This document shows positions 20,364 through 34,224 of a DNA stretch of 64,000 nucleotides, in pieces. The notes beneath the pieces were generated by a model, which did no database searches, was not told the DNA's origin, and saw nothing but the letters and a program-made list of their open reading frames with translations. Both the position numbers and the translations under genes were made by a program. The first letter of the stretch is position 1; the number at the start of each line of letters is the position of its first letter. Source of the DNA: Zygaena filipendulae (Eukaryota; Arthropoda; Insecta; Lepidoptera; Zygaenidae); assembly GCA_907165275.2 (NCBI GenBank), contig OU015663.1:3546501-3610500 (forward strand). Reading direction: 5' to 3'.

Positions 20364-23300
20364 CAGAGTGAGGTTTTATGGTTACCTACATAATATGTAT
20401 AGGTGTATAATGTAGGTATATACTATATAATAAATGTATTTGTATGTATATGCCTCCAAAAAACTTGAACTTGATATAATTTTATATTTTTTTTCCTTCT
20501 GTTTGTAATATGAAATAGATAACTGAGTATGCAACTTTATGTAGGTACAAAGGTTCGTTCGATATATTAAATAACGCGATTTTATACATCTTTCACTCTT
20601 TTCACTAAAAGGTTAAATTACAAATCAAACTGTAATGATTCTTTAAATATAAAAACTCAAAAACTGATTTCTACGATTTTCACTTCAAAAATATAATTTA
20701 AAAAACGTAATGTAGGTACATATAATTTTGTGTTTAAAAATCTTTGCTCAATTAATGCTTGCCCGAAAAAAACGAAGCACAATTTCAAGTTTTTAGATTT
20801 TCTCTGGGCGTTAATGAATCAGTGAGTAAATCATAGATATTGTGTTTGGTCTATGAGTACAGGTCGCTAAATAACTGCAACAAAAAAAAACTAACTGATA
20901 TTTGTATACATGAGCGTCGTCGTATCGCATGAATAGATAAATGTCACTAAAAAAACGTCGAGTTCACTGCCCTTTCGAGGGCCTCCTGCCAGCCGCAATG
21001 TGTTCCTGTTTGATCGCTGCTCTCTGTACATATTTATTGAGCTCATTATACATTAGAAAGGCACTCATATTTTTATTTTATTTTTTATTTTATTTTCGTT
21101 TATTCAGGACAACAACAGCTACAAAAACATATAATAGATTTAGATTACAAGATCACACTAAGAGCCAATAATAGTTACCCTTATATAAAGTTTAGAATTT
21201 TGCAGTACGTACACAAAACTATAACAATTTGGAAACACAGAACTTAAAAGTAAAAATAAAAGTAACAAAGTAAGGCTTTATGATCGGAAATTGTATCTGC
21301 CTTTAACGACTTATGTATTTAATCTCCAACTTTCGTGCTTTAATTTCAAAAAGACGTACTTATTAGGTACATATTTTATATTACAAAGTTACGAACCTAA
21401 CAAATTACTTGTACTCTTGGCTATTGAAGAAAAAAGCTGTAACCAATACGAACAATCATTCACAACCACATGGAAAATATGAATGAAACATTAGCAAATG
21501 TCGGCGAAAGGTGCTAACGGAACGCACGCGCTAAATCGGAACACATGTTCATATTGTTTGGCCCATCTTAAATTCATATACGGCCAATATTCGATCGACA
21601 TTGGCAAAAAAAAACCCCGCTAAAACAGCGGATGATTAAAAAAACAAGGTGTTTTATCTGCTTTTGCATCGTAAAAGCTTGATTGTTGTTTTTTAGAACA
21701 TATTCGCTTTTTACACATGTTTTTTTTTCATAACTCATTCCATTTTTACAAACGTACGTCGAATTCGAAATAGATTTCCAACCGCAATTTTTTTTAAATG
21801 GCGTTCTTCTGGACGTTTATCTTGTTTACTTTAACCCTTTTTGATTTCGGATGTTGCCATTAAATTTGTTTTATAGTTTTTAAATGAAAATTGATAACTT
21901 TTTGCACTTTACAAAAGGTTATATACCTACTAGTTATCTAATACCCACGCGTTACACCTGATTTCATTTCATCATTTCATTCAAATTAGTTTGAAATTTT
22001 TGCGTATACCTAATGAGTGCGCTGTGCGAGTAAAAACACTACAAGAAACCTGCAATATCCATAAAGGCTCTATTGACTCTATATTTATGATTAAAACCAA
22101 TATTTTTTTATTAAATTTATGCCAATGTAAATTGTACAATAATTTAAATTATTAAAACTAAAAGTTCAACCCTAAATTTCCTATCAGCTGTAGGTAAATG
22201 AAATCTTAACCCTCCCACGTCGCGGTACACTTTAGTTAAAGAAACACATGTCGCGCTTCCCCGAGCATAAAACACCCACTTAAGTGTTATGATGTGGTTT
22301 CACTGTAAGCGAGTTTAAGAAAATTAACTCAATATAATTTAGATACGCTATCGAACGTTGGAATAACTAAATCGAAAAACAAACTCACTTGTTTAGATGC
22401 AAATTGTGTCAACAAAATTATTCTAAAATTAAAGTGATACACAATGCTCCTCCAAAATTTATGAAAAAGTGATGTATTTATATCTCGAAACAACCGGTAA
22501 GATGAATGAGTTGGATTTGGTGTCTAGGTAATTATTTTATTTTTAATTTATTTTTTTTACATGAGTTTCAATGAGTAACACTCAGTCAAAACACAAAAAA
22601 CTATTTTTTAACTTCCCCTCGGAACAACTACCATACTATTAATAAATAACTATACGCGTACAGATGCATTACTTAATAAATATCTCCACCATTACAATTT
22701 AAATTACCAGTACTTACTTGCTTATATTATGCTTAATTATTTATTTATTCAATTCAAAGACATTTCACTGCACGTGACAATGTAAGACAATTAGAAATAC
22801 ACCTAGGTCGTGGAACTGTTACCAAAAATATATTACTTTACTAAAAATTTACTAATAAGTAAATTGTCGTTATACCAACATTGTAACTTTTTAACCCGCT
22901 GCAACTCGGCCGCAACTTTTCTCCCCTTCACCGTGTTTGCGGACGGCGAGCGGTGTGCACTGTTTCCCCGCCGCGTCTTAAGACACCGACACACAGTGGG
23001 GGCGAAGGCTAAGAAAGGGGCGAGTTAGGGTTGCCACCAGTTGTGGCGTCATGCGATCGTTTTGCGGTGTTCACGGTTTCACACCCGTGTTTGTTGTTCT
23101 TAGTACTCGGTTCTTACACGCCACGTTTGATATGCATCGATAAAGCAATAATGGGTTACGATAAAGCATTTTGTGATTTCGATTTTACAGGGGCAACCAA
23201 ATCGATTTGATTTATGAGATATGGAAATAGTTTGTCTGGGATATTTAGGTATTTAGTTCTGCCTTTATAAACAGGTATTTATTATTAGGTATTAATGACC

Positions 23301-26020
23301 GTCTATGATCGATCTGTTTGGTACAAGATTTGATTTACTCTATTCTCAAATTAAAGATAACTTACGTTTTTTTTTAGTTACTGCTTTTCTCGGGAGTAAG
23401 CAAAGACCAGTGAGATTTTAGTTTGAGGATAAACGTAGGTATATTGAGGCTAGCGTATGAAAAGAAGTTTCTTCGTTACCTATATTTTATAATGATTCAA
23501 ATGGGTGATCCGTTTAATTTGGCAGCCCTATATAAAACGAGGATGCTCACTAATTTTAATGACCGAATCAATGATTTCTGTCATAAGAAACTCGGTGTGG
23601 TGTGTTTAATTCAATACATAGGTACATATATTATACGTTAGGTACGAGTATTGTTACCAGCTAGGGTCTGAAATGCACATGCATATTTTTTTAAACAGAT
23701 TTCTTACTAACCACCAATTAATGGCCAGAGGACTTTTTTTATTTATTCTGCTTGTTTTAATTTAAAATTTCTCGAGAAATAAGGTACCTACTCATCTGTC
23801 TCTTCCTCACTGAAGCATCAAAATTATTTGGATTACCTACCTATTTTAGTGTTTTCAATGTACCTAATATGATTCAATTTTGATGAATGTAACAAAATTG
23901 ATGATCGTGTCAATATAGGAGTCGATAAGAGTTAATTATGAAAATATTTTTGGAAAAAATATCTGAAAACAGTACCTACCATTAATGACTTCCGGAGAAA
24001 GTAAAGAGCTTAATATGCTTTCTGATTGTTAGATTAATATCAAAACTTTCTATACAACGAGGTAACTGAGGGATGGGCCCTCCATAAATCTATTAAATCT
24101 CATAATCTATTCAAATGAAATGCGATCGATAAACTAAAAGACTTCGTTCGAAAAAAAAAAGAAATCCATAAATTATTCGTTTTTTATAACTATCAGCTTA
24201 GTCTTTTATCGATTTCACACAACGATAATCAATATAATCACTATGATTTCAAATTTCATATTTCATCTCATGAACAGTTTACATTCTAGATTTCAATATG
24301 TTCTACACAGCCCATCGACACTGCCTTGAAGCAAAAATTACTATGGATCTATGCATCAACTTCCTTCCCAACTTTGGAATACCTAACCGCAGATAATATA
24401 CACACCGGCAGAATTAGCGGAACATAAAAAGGCAGAGTATAGAAATAATAACATATATGTATTAAAACAAATTATTATTTTTTTTAATAATATCTAGTCA
24501 GCTATTTATTCGCCACTAACCAAGCATTCTCCTCAGCAGTCAGCAGATAATATTTACACATAAGGCATATATATTATCTAGAACGTATGCATACAATTCC
24601 TAGACTATTTGCGCCGTAGCGAAGACACAAGCTTTTAATATCCGTACAGCGATGAGACAATCCTCTTAATCAGCGTACAGACAATGTGCGAAACGGGGCC
24701 ACGCACATACGAGAATGATTAGCCGCTTTGTTGGAGGCTGTACCGCGTCGCACTTTTGTTGGCAACTGTACCCGCCACCGGGAAACTTTGGTATCCGCCA
24801 TTGTGCCTTTATAATATTTTCTAATGATTAAAACATAAAATATCTACGTATACCATTATTACGAACATGGAATTTCTATTGTTGAACTATGAAGTATTTA
24901 GGAAGCACTTACGGGTAAATTTTAGAGGTTATCATCTATTGTTTATACGTAGATATCTATGCATATCCAATTGTGTCTTGTGACTGGTGAAATCTTAAGT
25001 ATACAAACATTTATCTTGCTTGAAAAGGAGTAAAAGCATTGTAGACCATAAAATTGTAACGACAATAATACGGTAGATACGTACAATGATTACAAAAAAA
25101 TATGTTGCCGACACCTCACTTTCGAAAGAACCGCTGTCCACAAAAATGCAAAGGAAGCCGAATAAAGAATCACAAAGAAACACTCCTCACATACCGGAAC
25201 GCGTTCAAAGACAAAACAAAAACATATGAAACGGGTAGACACGTCAGTAACTGCAGCTAATTAAAAATAAATCGCGTAAAAGACAGAGACCGAATGCGGG
25301 ATTTCGTTTTATTGCTTGCTTGCTGGCTGATGAAAAAAAGTCATTTCGTTATACATAGGAAAGAAAAAAGCCGGGTGAAAAAAAAAACACAATAAAGAAA
25401 CAATGTAAACAAGTTAGGGCGTACTTGAGTGGCTCATTACGTCGCAGATGCGGCTGTATTAGCCGGTTGGCTCGTCGGAGCCCGCCTGAGCTCGCCTGAG
25501 CTATGCCGAGGCTTGATCCATGGTTCGCTTCAGCCACTACACTGCATTACAAGAGAGGGAAGGCTTTGTGTAACCTATTTCAGGTCGAGATTACACTTTT
25601 ATTGTGATCTTAATTAATTAATTTACATCATAAAAATGAAAATTTTCTTCAGTTTTCTTCATCAGTCGCTTTATTGTGATGCTTTTTTGCTGTCATCAAA
25701 TCCTCATCTCAAATAAGTGAAAACTATACTTTCGTATTATAATTGTATAGTCCCGACTTCATTCGCGTGATCATTGATCATCCCGTGGGATTCTTCTTCA
25801 ACTTTTTCTTTATTAAAATTTGGTATAGGTGCCTATGTTGATTCCAAACTTAACTACGTACCTATCAAGCTTTTATAGAATAGACTTATATTTTATTTGA
25901 TGAATTTTTAAAGAATTTTGAACAAACAGTAAAACAAACGTTTTGTTTTGAATCTTTATCGATCGAATTCATTAACAAAAAAATATATCAAAGTAAAATA
26001 ATGCATAATTTTAATACCTA
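20364..26020. other. Long stretch without recognised genes
   Basis: Mostly AT-rich. A GC-rich block at 22890-23060 carries a short plus-strand frame of no recognisable family, and a CCGCTAAAACAGCGG hairpin lies near 21616. A possible minus-strand Helitron trace lies at 25748-25800. Short frames at 20941, 21291, 23423 and 24995 look like chance. Confidence 0.4.
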
Positions 26021-26190
26021 CAGTTTCACCCGCGTTAATTTCGGATTTCCCGTGAGAATTCCGGGATAAAAAGTACCTACCCTATGTCCTTTTTTGTACC
26101 TCCGACAATTTCATGACGATCGATTGAGCTGTTAAGGCTTGAAAGCGTAACAATCAAACTCACATTTGCATTTATATCCAATAGTAAGGA
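26021..26190 (-). mobile_element. Helitron-like element
   Basis: Minus-strand copy. The 3' part is CAGTTTCACCCGCGTTAATT in plus-strand text, and the 5' end TCCTTACTATTGGATATAAA starts at 26190. The terminal CTAG is lost at the 3' end. Confidence 0.6.
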
Positions 26191-26339
26191 TTATTGTGGA
26201 TCCACGCTCAGATGCGCATGGGAACAATCAGTTTTTAAGGTTTATCGGGTAAGCATACCTACCAAATGGAAAACCGTAACAATAAAGTCGGAAAAAACGA
26301 TATGCGGGAACAAAAAATGTAATTAAAACCTTAAATAGT

Positions 26340-26520
26340 TGTTAAAACATTAACACATTGCCGTTAAGATCGCGATATCGCAAGCGACCAGCGCCAAGCG
26401 GAAGCGGGCGGGCGCTCTGGCCATAGAGCACGGAAATCGGGAGCGCACACGGCACAATATCATAATAGGCCGCGCGTCGCTTCCGGCAACTTCGCGTCAC
26501 GCACCGAGGAGCTTGGTACC
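26340..26520. other. CpG-dense GC-rich patch
   Basis: GC-rich block with CGCGATATCGC and GGAAGCGGGCGGGCGC. It lies between two Helitron fragments. No coding signature. Confidence 0.3.
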
Positions 26521-26589
26521 GACCGCATAGCGAGGTGGATTTCGCCCTGTTGTATTAAGATAATATTATTTTAATTTAGACATTTACCA

Positions 26590-26695
26590 ACTGTTCCTCG
26601 CAGTTTCACCCGCGGTAATTTCGGAGTTCACGCGGGAATTCGGGGCAAAATTTCATGATGATCCGTTGAGCTGTTGAGCCGCCTAACAAAGCCGC
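26590..26695 (-). mobile_element. Helitron-like 3' part
   Basis: CTGTTCCTCGCAGTTTCACC opens the minus-strand 3' end, followed by the GGTAATTTCGGAGTTC core and ATGATGATCCGTTGAGC. The 5' end is missing. Confidence 0.5.
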
Positions 26696-28201
26696 CACTG
26701 CTGGATAAAGATCGCCTCCAAAACGTTCTGCATAATGAGCGGTCTTGTACTTGTAATCTGCAGTCTTCATCAGATTGTCGATACATCGTTAGAGGTTTGT
26801 CCATGGCGCGTCGCGACCCGAAAGAAAGATAGAAATAAAGAAATAAACATTTTTATTTCCTTTTAAATTCATTTAATGTTTATTATTAGTTTTTGTCTCA
26901 CATTCTGTTTTAATATAATGATTATGAATTTAAAATAAAAAAAATGAACATACCCACCCATTTTTACTTTTTACTTATAAATTCCGTTTTGTTTCTTATT
27001 TAGACAGGAACAATACATGAATATCAGTTTTTTTTTCCGTCCCTACTTCCGTGAAAGGTGTAGCAAATTTAATACATTCACTAAAGGGGGCAATGAAAAG
27101 ACTGGGAAAACAACGAGGATGAGTCAATACAATGCAAAGTATCACATATTGTTACACGAGTACAAGTACCTTAATTTATAAACCACATAGTACCTACCTG
27201 AAACCTATAAAAAAAATTATAATATGTAATGCAATGCATTTAAGCACATGGTGGATTGCTACAGTCATAAAAAAACCATTACGCGCGGAAAACGGCAAAG
27301 TTGGTTAGAAAATCAGCAAAGTATCGAAATATATTAAGGGCAAAGAATTTCAGTCTATAAAATATATTGTAAAACTAACATTTCAAAAGGAAACTCTACC
27401 AATTGTTATTAAATAAGTAGCTATTCTCAAGTTCTCAAAATACCTGCAGGTAGGTACATTATTTATTCCTAAAAGAAACTTGAAAAGATACTAAAAATTA
27501 CACCGTCATCATCCGATAACTCAGCCAGTTCATTTTATGCATGTCTTCTCGTATAGATCCTTTCTCCTTCTTCTTCTTTGTAGAATGTGGTAACTGCCAG
27601 GCGCACTATTTTGCCAAATGTCAGTAGGTACAGTAAAACAATGAACAGCTGGTAAAGTAACAAACTTACTGGGCGAGATAATCGTAGAACTTGTTAAACG
27701 TCAAAATCCCAAAAATACCTATATACCATCATACGTATACTAATTGGGTTAATAACAACATTATAATAATAATGGAAATGTTGACGTGCCTTCAAAAGAA
27801 TAAAACATAGCATTAACCAAGGCCAAGGACGAGACCCGTTCTAAATTTAAAATGACAAGTTATATAATGTCATTTTTTAAAAGCCCGCATCTATTCAATC
27901 GGCAAAGGAAACAACAAGTGAGCCACTTGTCACCGTTTTCTTCGTGCACATATCGCGCGACGCATCTACGCCCCGTTCTGTTACGCGATAGTATAATTAT
28001 ATGTTTTCCGCTCATCTCTTTTGTGGCGAGCTTGTGTGCTCACTGTTTCCTGTCTTGTGCGCGTTAGGGTTTGCTCCAAATCATAACCTTTAGATCTCAT
28101 TTTAAACCAAGTTATACCGTTTATTTCTTTTTCAATCGGGATTATTTTAAGGGGGTTCTACGGAAGAATTTTTAGTACGCTTGTGTCAGTTGTAAAATAA
28201 G

Positions 28202-28345
28202 TGTACAGTCACCAGCACCAAAATGTATACATTCTGGTCAGTATTGGAACTCTATTACTATTACAATAAGGTTCAATGACTGTCAAAAGTGTATACATAT
28301 TTCTGCAGCATACAAATTCCGTACATAAAAAATACGACTTTATAA
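28202..28345. repeat. Possible interspersed repeat
   Basis: The segment starting GTACAGTCACCAGCACC and ending AAATACGACTTTATAA resembles a repeat I associate with lepidopteran genomes. No second copy is present here and no ends can be set. The neighbouring 26696-28200 shows nothing else. Confidence 0.25.
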
Positions 28346-30329
28346 AAAATTTACGCACATAACAAAAACAAAGAAATTATACTACCGCTTTTATCATTCT
28401 TTTATGAGATATTAAGGGAAAGTTTTAGAAAGTTTATAAAACACTTGCCTAATTTTTAAAAATATTTAAGTAGGTACCTTATGCGCTTTTCACTTTTGCA
28501 ACATAAGTTGAATAATATATTATCGCTTATGGCCTCCGCTCGGATTTCATCGCTTGCGCTGTACCGTAATGAATGCAGTCTAATTGAAAGGGGCGTCGTG
28601 ATTCAAATTATTTTATTGATACTTAATAACCGGTGCGTACTTGTTACTACCGCGCAACTTGATACGTAATATTGGTTATTTCATCTATCACCTTAATCGG
28701 TTTTATTAATTAATAGGTATAGTAACTAATATAAACATGTAACTATTCCAGACGATTTCTTCCGCATGAATTTGGGTTTGCCTTGGACTCTTTTTCCAGA
28801 GATTTTTTTATATGTTTCTATTTTTGTTTATAGTATCAGATAGAAAGTAAATTCAGCCAGTGAGAGAATTTTTAGAACCGGTTCAGTATACAAGAGATTA
28901 GTTACATCTACATATTTGATTTACAACGTATATTTTAAGTAGGTTCCTATTTTTATGGTACTAGCGGATTCTAGTTATGTACAATATGATAAATCTCATA
29001 AGTAAGGCCTTTATTAAATGGTATAAATGTAGATAGCAGTTTAATGTTCGAAGAACTTTAAATAATTTTACAAGTACTCACTGAGTAAAAAAAGAGAAAT
29101 GTAAATATGCTAAATTAAAAAAGAATTACAGAGATGTGGAATTACATGCAAAATGAACGATCGCTGTATCCTCAAAAAATCCTTTGACAATGTTATTTCT
29201 AAACACAAAAATGTCCAATTAAAATACCCTCAACCAACATTTAAGGGCTGCGCCAAATGTCACGCTTTTCTCAGTACAAACCCTCAAGACTATGCAAACA
29301 GATGTTCAACTATGGGAAAACGAGTGATATACTTTTCTAACAAACACACTATACCATTCAAGTTGAATTTTTAAAACTATTAGCAATAAAGATCATTTCT
29401 GAAACAATCGCGATTTACCAAATTTGATAATTACCAAACGGAAAATGTCCTTTGCAAAACGATGACAAAGTCTTTAATGCGACGGCAAAAAAAATATTTT
29501 TGAATGATAAAATTATTTTGCAACGTTCTAGTTTTGATTGTTCATAAATCGTTGAGGGACGGGGTGGCGTGCGAACGATAAGTCTATCGATTATTCGATT
29601 ACCATACAGATTATACTCATAGTATACCTACTGACACACATATAAATAAATTATATTATGTGACCTTGATGTCGGTATTATCATAAAATATTAATTATAT
29701 CTAAGATAAGACTGAATGTAATTTATAGGTAAGCTATTCGTTGGTAATAGCTTACCTATATATAATTAATGGTCAACATGAGCCGTGTTTTATTCTATTA
29801 TCTATTTTATCGAGGCTGTCATAACATCGGTGTCGTATCATTGGTTACAAAGAATCATATTAGAAAAACTATTATTAATATTTGACCTACTCCAAATTTG
29901 CACCTTTCGCCAATGAAAGAGTTTCGTTTATCAAAAACGGCAGCACCTTGCACTAGCATATGGCGTTTCTAAGCCCGCATGACTTGAGGATGATCATTCA
30001 GATTTTTTGCTATCGCCATTTCTTAATTGAAGAACATCTTTCGCTATAAGAAATTGAGGTTTATTCAGAATCATCAAAACTTATAAAGGTGCACTTTCAT
30101 AATATGTGTTAAGAATCTTTTATCATGCGCAGCATTAGGTATATAGGTGTGTTTCTAGTCCTAGTGGTTCGCTATCTAAACCTGAAATCCTTTACTAACC
30201 AGTACCTACTAGGTACTGAATATAATCTAGATTTTGTTTAGTACCTACCGGTTCGCTTGTAAATCTTGAATCGACATTTAATAAAGTCAAGGCAAACAAT
30301 TTTTCTGTTTCTGTTTCAGTTTGACTAGA
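28346..30329. other. Non-coding stretch with a 15-bp hairpin
   Basis: AT-rich. TATAGGTAAGCTATT and its reverse complement flank a 7-nt loop at about 29725-29762, too short and isolated to call as an RNA gene. No coding exon seen. Confidence 0.4.
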
Positions 30330-30333
30330 ATAG

Positions 30334-31079
30334 TCCATTGAAAAGTTACATTTGGGGTTGCGTTTTTTAGAGGACGCAATTTTATTTTTTTGATGTGTAG
30401 GGGGGGTCAGTGTAAAGCTAAAACCAAGTTTGTGGGGTCGCCACCCTTGTCCCACGGCCGCCATCTTGAAAATAGGGGTTGGAATGGTTTTTACGGTATA
30501 TCTCTTAAACTATTTATTTGAGAAAAAAAATTTGCTAATATTTTTTGTTGCAAATTAAATTCTCTACAACTTTGGTCCAGTAATTTTTTATCGTAGAACT
30601 ATAAATAAAAAAGTTATAAGCGAAAATCTTCAGAAATTCGAGAAAAAAATTTATATTTTTCGATGTAACTTTTTTTTTATCATTTTACGAAAAAATGATA
30701 TCTGACCACTTTTGTAGATCGTTTTTTGAGGAACAACTTTTATTTGCATCATTTTTTCATTAAGTCAATAGCTAAGGTTTTACAGCGCTCCGAAGTGAGT
30801 ACTATTTTTTAGTACTCTTAACTATACCTATATTATACGTGTGTACTAATAATATGTCATCAGTTATTTTTTTTTTTTTTATAACTTTTTTAATTACAAA
30901 TTTTGCAATATTATTTTTTCGTAAAATGATAAAAAAAAAAGTTACATCGAAAAATATAAATTTTTTTCTCGAATTTCTGAAGATTTTCGCTTATAACTTT
31001 TTTATACACATCAAAAAAATAAAATTGCGTCCTCTAAAAAACGCAAGGTAAGGCCTAAAAAATGTAACATTTCAATGGA
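30334..31079. mobile_element. 746-bp foldback transposon, 4-bp TSD
   Basis: Ends are TCCATTGAAAAGTTACATTT and, in reverse, TCCATTGAAATGTTACATTT. ATAG flanks both sides (30330-30333, 31080-31083). Inner arms also pair, for example GCGTTTTTTAGAGGACGCAA at 30361 with its reverse near 31024-31046, and TTATAAGCGAAAATCTTCAG with its reverse. The left arm holds about 85 bp of unpaired sequence (30385-30470). Superfamily unknown; Sola elements use 4-bp duplications. Frames inside are chance. Confidence 0.7.
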
Positions 31080-31083
31080 ATAG

Positions 31084-32998
31084 AAGTCAAATACTGACTA
31101 GTGATAACTTTATTGTAGAATAAAATATTTATCTACCAGAAAATGCAAATCGATATTTGAATTCATAATTCCGAGCTAAAGATTATGGCAATAAGCTAGG
31201 GATGCGGATCTATTGTTCGGAGATTCTATCGATTATAAAGACCCTCACGCATTAAATACTTTTCTAGGGTCGATTCATCGATTGTGATGTGTAATAATAG
31301 TGGAAAGGAGAAAGGGGTCGGGTGCACCTTTGCCTTACGTCCCGGACCAAAATGTCGCGTGCCCGGTGCACATGGTAGTGTTATGCTTGCTTACAACTTA
31401 GTCTGGCATAACAAGCGAGTACTCTACGGTTTACACCTTGTTACGTTAGGTACCTACTGTAACGTGAAAGGGGCAACAAACTTGATTAGCTAAAGGAATG
31501 TTTTTCTTTTTTTGAACACAGCTAGGTTGTTTAAATAACAAACTAATGACAATTTAAAAAGCCAAAGCACTTGTAACAGATGTGAAATTGATACTATAGA
31601 TATTTTTACATAAATTTTTTAATGTACTTACGATGTAAATGATCAGTAAAGATGTTTTGGTCTTCACTGTTGATAGTGTTCGCGATTTAAAAGCTGAATG
31701 AAGCATCTGCTTGCCGGTGGATGCTGATTGACTTTTTGCCAAAGATGTTTTGCGTATGATGGATGAATGTCTTTTGTCTGTTGTATGCGCCTGCCTACCT
31801 TGTTTGGAAAATATTGGGTTACAGAACGCAATTGTGTTGTTTAGCATTAATCCATCCAGATAAACGATCTCTTCGCGTTTTTATTCACAGTGGGCAGAAA
31901 GTTGATTAAGTCGTATTGAACTTTAACTTTACGTATATTTCCCTAATAAGCCTTTCCCCACGCTTTCTCAGCGTGCATTTCAGGACTCCTTTGGGATTTC
32001 TCAACATAACTAGGTATGTACTGTAAGACCAAAACAGTAATATTTTGGAAATATGTATGTGTGACCTCAGTCGATTCATCCACCAACCATGTTAGTATTT
32101 TAAATATAATATTATCGTGACGAAGAAAATGTATACTGTTCCATGACGGTACAGAACTTGGCGATAGTTGAACTTTATCGATCGCGATGCACTCCCCTAC
32201 CGGTAGCCATCTTAGTTGCGCGTACGCACATCTGCTCGGCAGGGTCAAAGGTGGCAAGAGTGAGGGGCGCAAGTATGAGCTTTGTACTTCGTGTGTAGTG
32301 GGCGCTGAGTGCGCTTTCTGCAGGATTATGCCACTACATCGCAACCCCGCCGATACAAAAAAGTATCCATTGTTTATAAATTCAGTAAAAGTCAATGCGG
32401 AAAAAATTTTGATCCGAAATTTTGATTTTTTTCTTCACCTGGGCAATATTATTGTCTTAAGGGCCTGTGTTATTCGAAAACCATAAAGACATTTGATACG
32501 CCTACAAAACACATTAAATCGCCGGATCAAACAGCATGTGCAGAGATATTATCTTTACACACGTGCCTTTCTTCGGAATAGAGAAATAGCGCCTTATTTT
32601 TTCATTAAATAGAGTCTAAAATTATGTGTGATGACGTTGACCTTAAGATGTGTAAAGTCTTTTCAAGTTTCTTGAGAAATGTACACTTTATACATTTATG
32701 GGTAGAGTTTAAAATGGTGCGAAGATGGTTTTACTCTAAATATTACTATCGGCAAGGTGCGGGCTCACAATCAGCTGTTTCGGTATTTGTCGTTTGCAGT
32801 AAAATACTTTGAATAAGAAATAAACCTAAACTTAATAGAAATAAGAGTGCCTTGGCTGGCAATGATTTTTGAAGAACAGTTTTTTTTAAAGAATGATGGC
32901 AAAGGTTGTCTACTTGACAGTCCGGATGACGCATCCCTGTTTTTTGCGTTTATAGAGCATACGCTGGTCCTTTTCTTTGATACAAATGAATGATAATT
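31084..32998. other. Non-coding stretch, weak exon-like segment
   Basis: A minus-strand segment at about 31633-31808 reads as a Ser/Lys-rich peptide (RHSSIIRKTSLAKSQS..) and is followed by GTAAGT, but its upstream acceptor is poor and the protein is not recognised. Frames at 31943-32486 on both strands overlap a moderately GC-rich block and have no domain. Confidence 0.3.
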
Positions 32999-33466
32999 TA
33001 ACCGCCGCACTCAGAGTCGTTCATTAAAATAACGTTAATCGGCCCATAACTAATGCTACTTAAAACCTCTAGTGATAATTAAATCGCCGTAGCTCCCAGA
33101 GACAAAAATTAATTGTTGATTAGTAGATTGACAACTATATGTAAGCATAGGGCGGTGCACCCTATCGAAATGCGTATCGATAAAGTGCGACATTGCCACA
33201 TGCATAAACACATGGAAATGATACTTTTGTTTTTGTAGTTTTTATGAGGTGAAGTTATTATTTTTCTTTAGAAATAATTAATTGCGTTAATTTACTATTA
33301 CTTTAATCGGAAATAATAATTGATTTCAATAAAATTAAATCGTGAATGCCATGACTTTTGTGATATGACAACATTGAATGCCGCCATTTTCATTTTTCAA
33401 TTATCTACGTCAAATCAGTCCGCGAAATTTTTCAAATTGGAATAGCCGCCAATAATAACGGTCTGT

Positions 33467-33580
33467 CCACATTCGCGCGCGAACCGCGCGCGAAGCCGCG
33501 AAACACCCGCGAACCATGATTCTACACTTATAGTTCGCGGGTGTTTCGCGGCTTCGCGCGCGAACCACGCGCGAATGTGG
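33467..33580. repeat. 114-bp CpG-rich palindrome, copy 1
   Basis: CCACATTCGCGCGCGAACCG.. pairs with ..CGCGCGAATGTGG through about 48-bp arms around a loop near TGATTCTACACTTATA. Arms include GCCGCGAAACACCCGCGAAC. CpG density is extreme for this AT-rich genome. Outer CTGTCCAC and GTGGAGAG suggest a small nested foldback element. Confidence 0.85.
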
Positions 33581-33652
33581 AGAGCGCTTAAAAAAGAAGA
33601 AGGAAAATTCGTCTTTAGTAATATAATAATAATTTGAAATTATTGTATAAAA

Positions 33653-34112
33653 ATGGTGAGTATTAAGTAATTATTATTGGTTTCATATTGTTAAAAGATA
33701 AAAATATGTTAGGCATGTTTTTATATGGTTTTCTTTATATTTCAGGAGCAAAATAAAACACCACGCAAATGAGTTGCAAACTTTACCCTGGACGAAAAAT
33801 TTTTACTTGCACATTAATTAAACATCGATAATTGAATCAAAACTGATCGACGGAAAGTCGGTTTTAAAGAAAAAATGGCCCGGATTACAGTCACTGACGA
33901 GTTCAATAGTAATGCACTTGTATACAAGGTATTGTATTACTTGTATATACTTGTATTCTAGTTATTGCTTGTATACACTTTTTGTTAATATAACTAGAAC
34001 TAATTATATTTTTTTTACTTGCAGCGTGATGTAACTACATTAAAAAGAGCATGGGATAATCTTAAGGCTATAGCCCGTAAAAGCAAGGCTATCTTTAAAA
34101 ACTGGAGATGAA
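33653..34112 (+). pseudogene. Harbinger Myb/SANT-like accessory gene, broken
   Basis: Gene structure is still visible: ATG then a GTGAGT donor (33656), acceptor TTTCAG to 33745, exon 33746-33928, donor GTATTG, acceptor TTGCAG to 34024, and an exon from 34025. The translation shows a Myb/SANT-like DNA-binding pattern: FTLDEKFLLAH, VTDEFNSNALVYK, TTLKRAWDNLK and ARKSKA. PIF/Harbinger elements encode such a protein beside the transposase, where it assists DNA binding and nuclear import. In-frame TGA, TAA and TGA codons fall in the second exon, several shared with the other copy. Confidence 0.75.
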
Positions 34113-34224
34113 CCATCAAATCACCACCTCAACCGAAACAGGGAGCTATAATAAGCATTATAGAAAAGGTAACATACAATAACAACTCAACAAGGCTGTG
34201 CAAAATACCAAGTTATAATTGAAA

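Noticed and set aside
29725..29762. 15-bp hairpin as a microRNA precursor
   Set aside because: The stem is too short for an animal pre-miRNA and matches no mature sequence I know.
31633..31808. Ser/Lys-rich minus-strand segment ending at GTAAGT
   Set aside because: Acceptor side is poor, the exon side of the donor is non-consensus and the protein is unknown.
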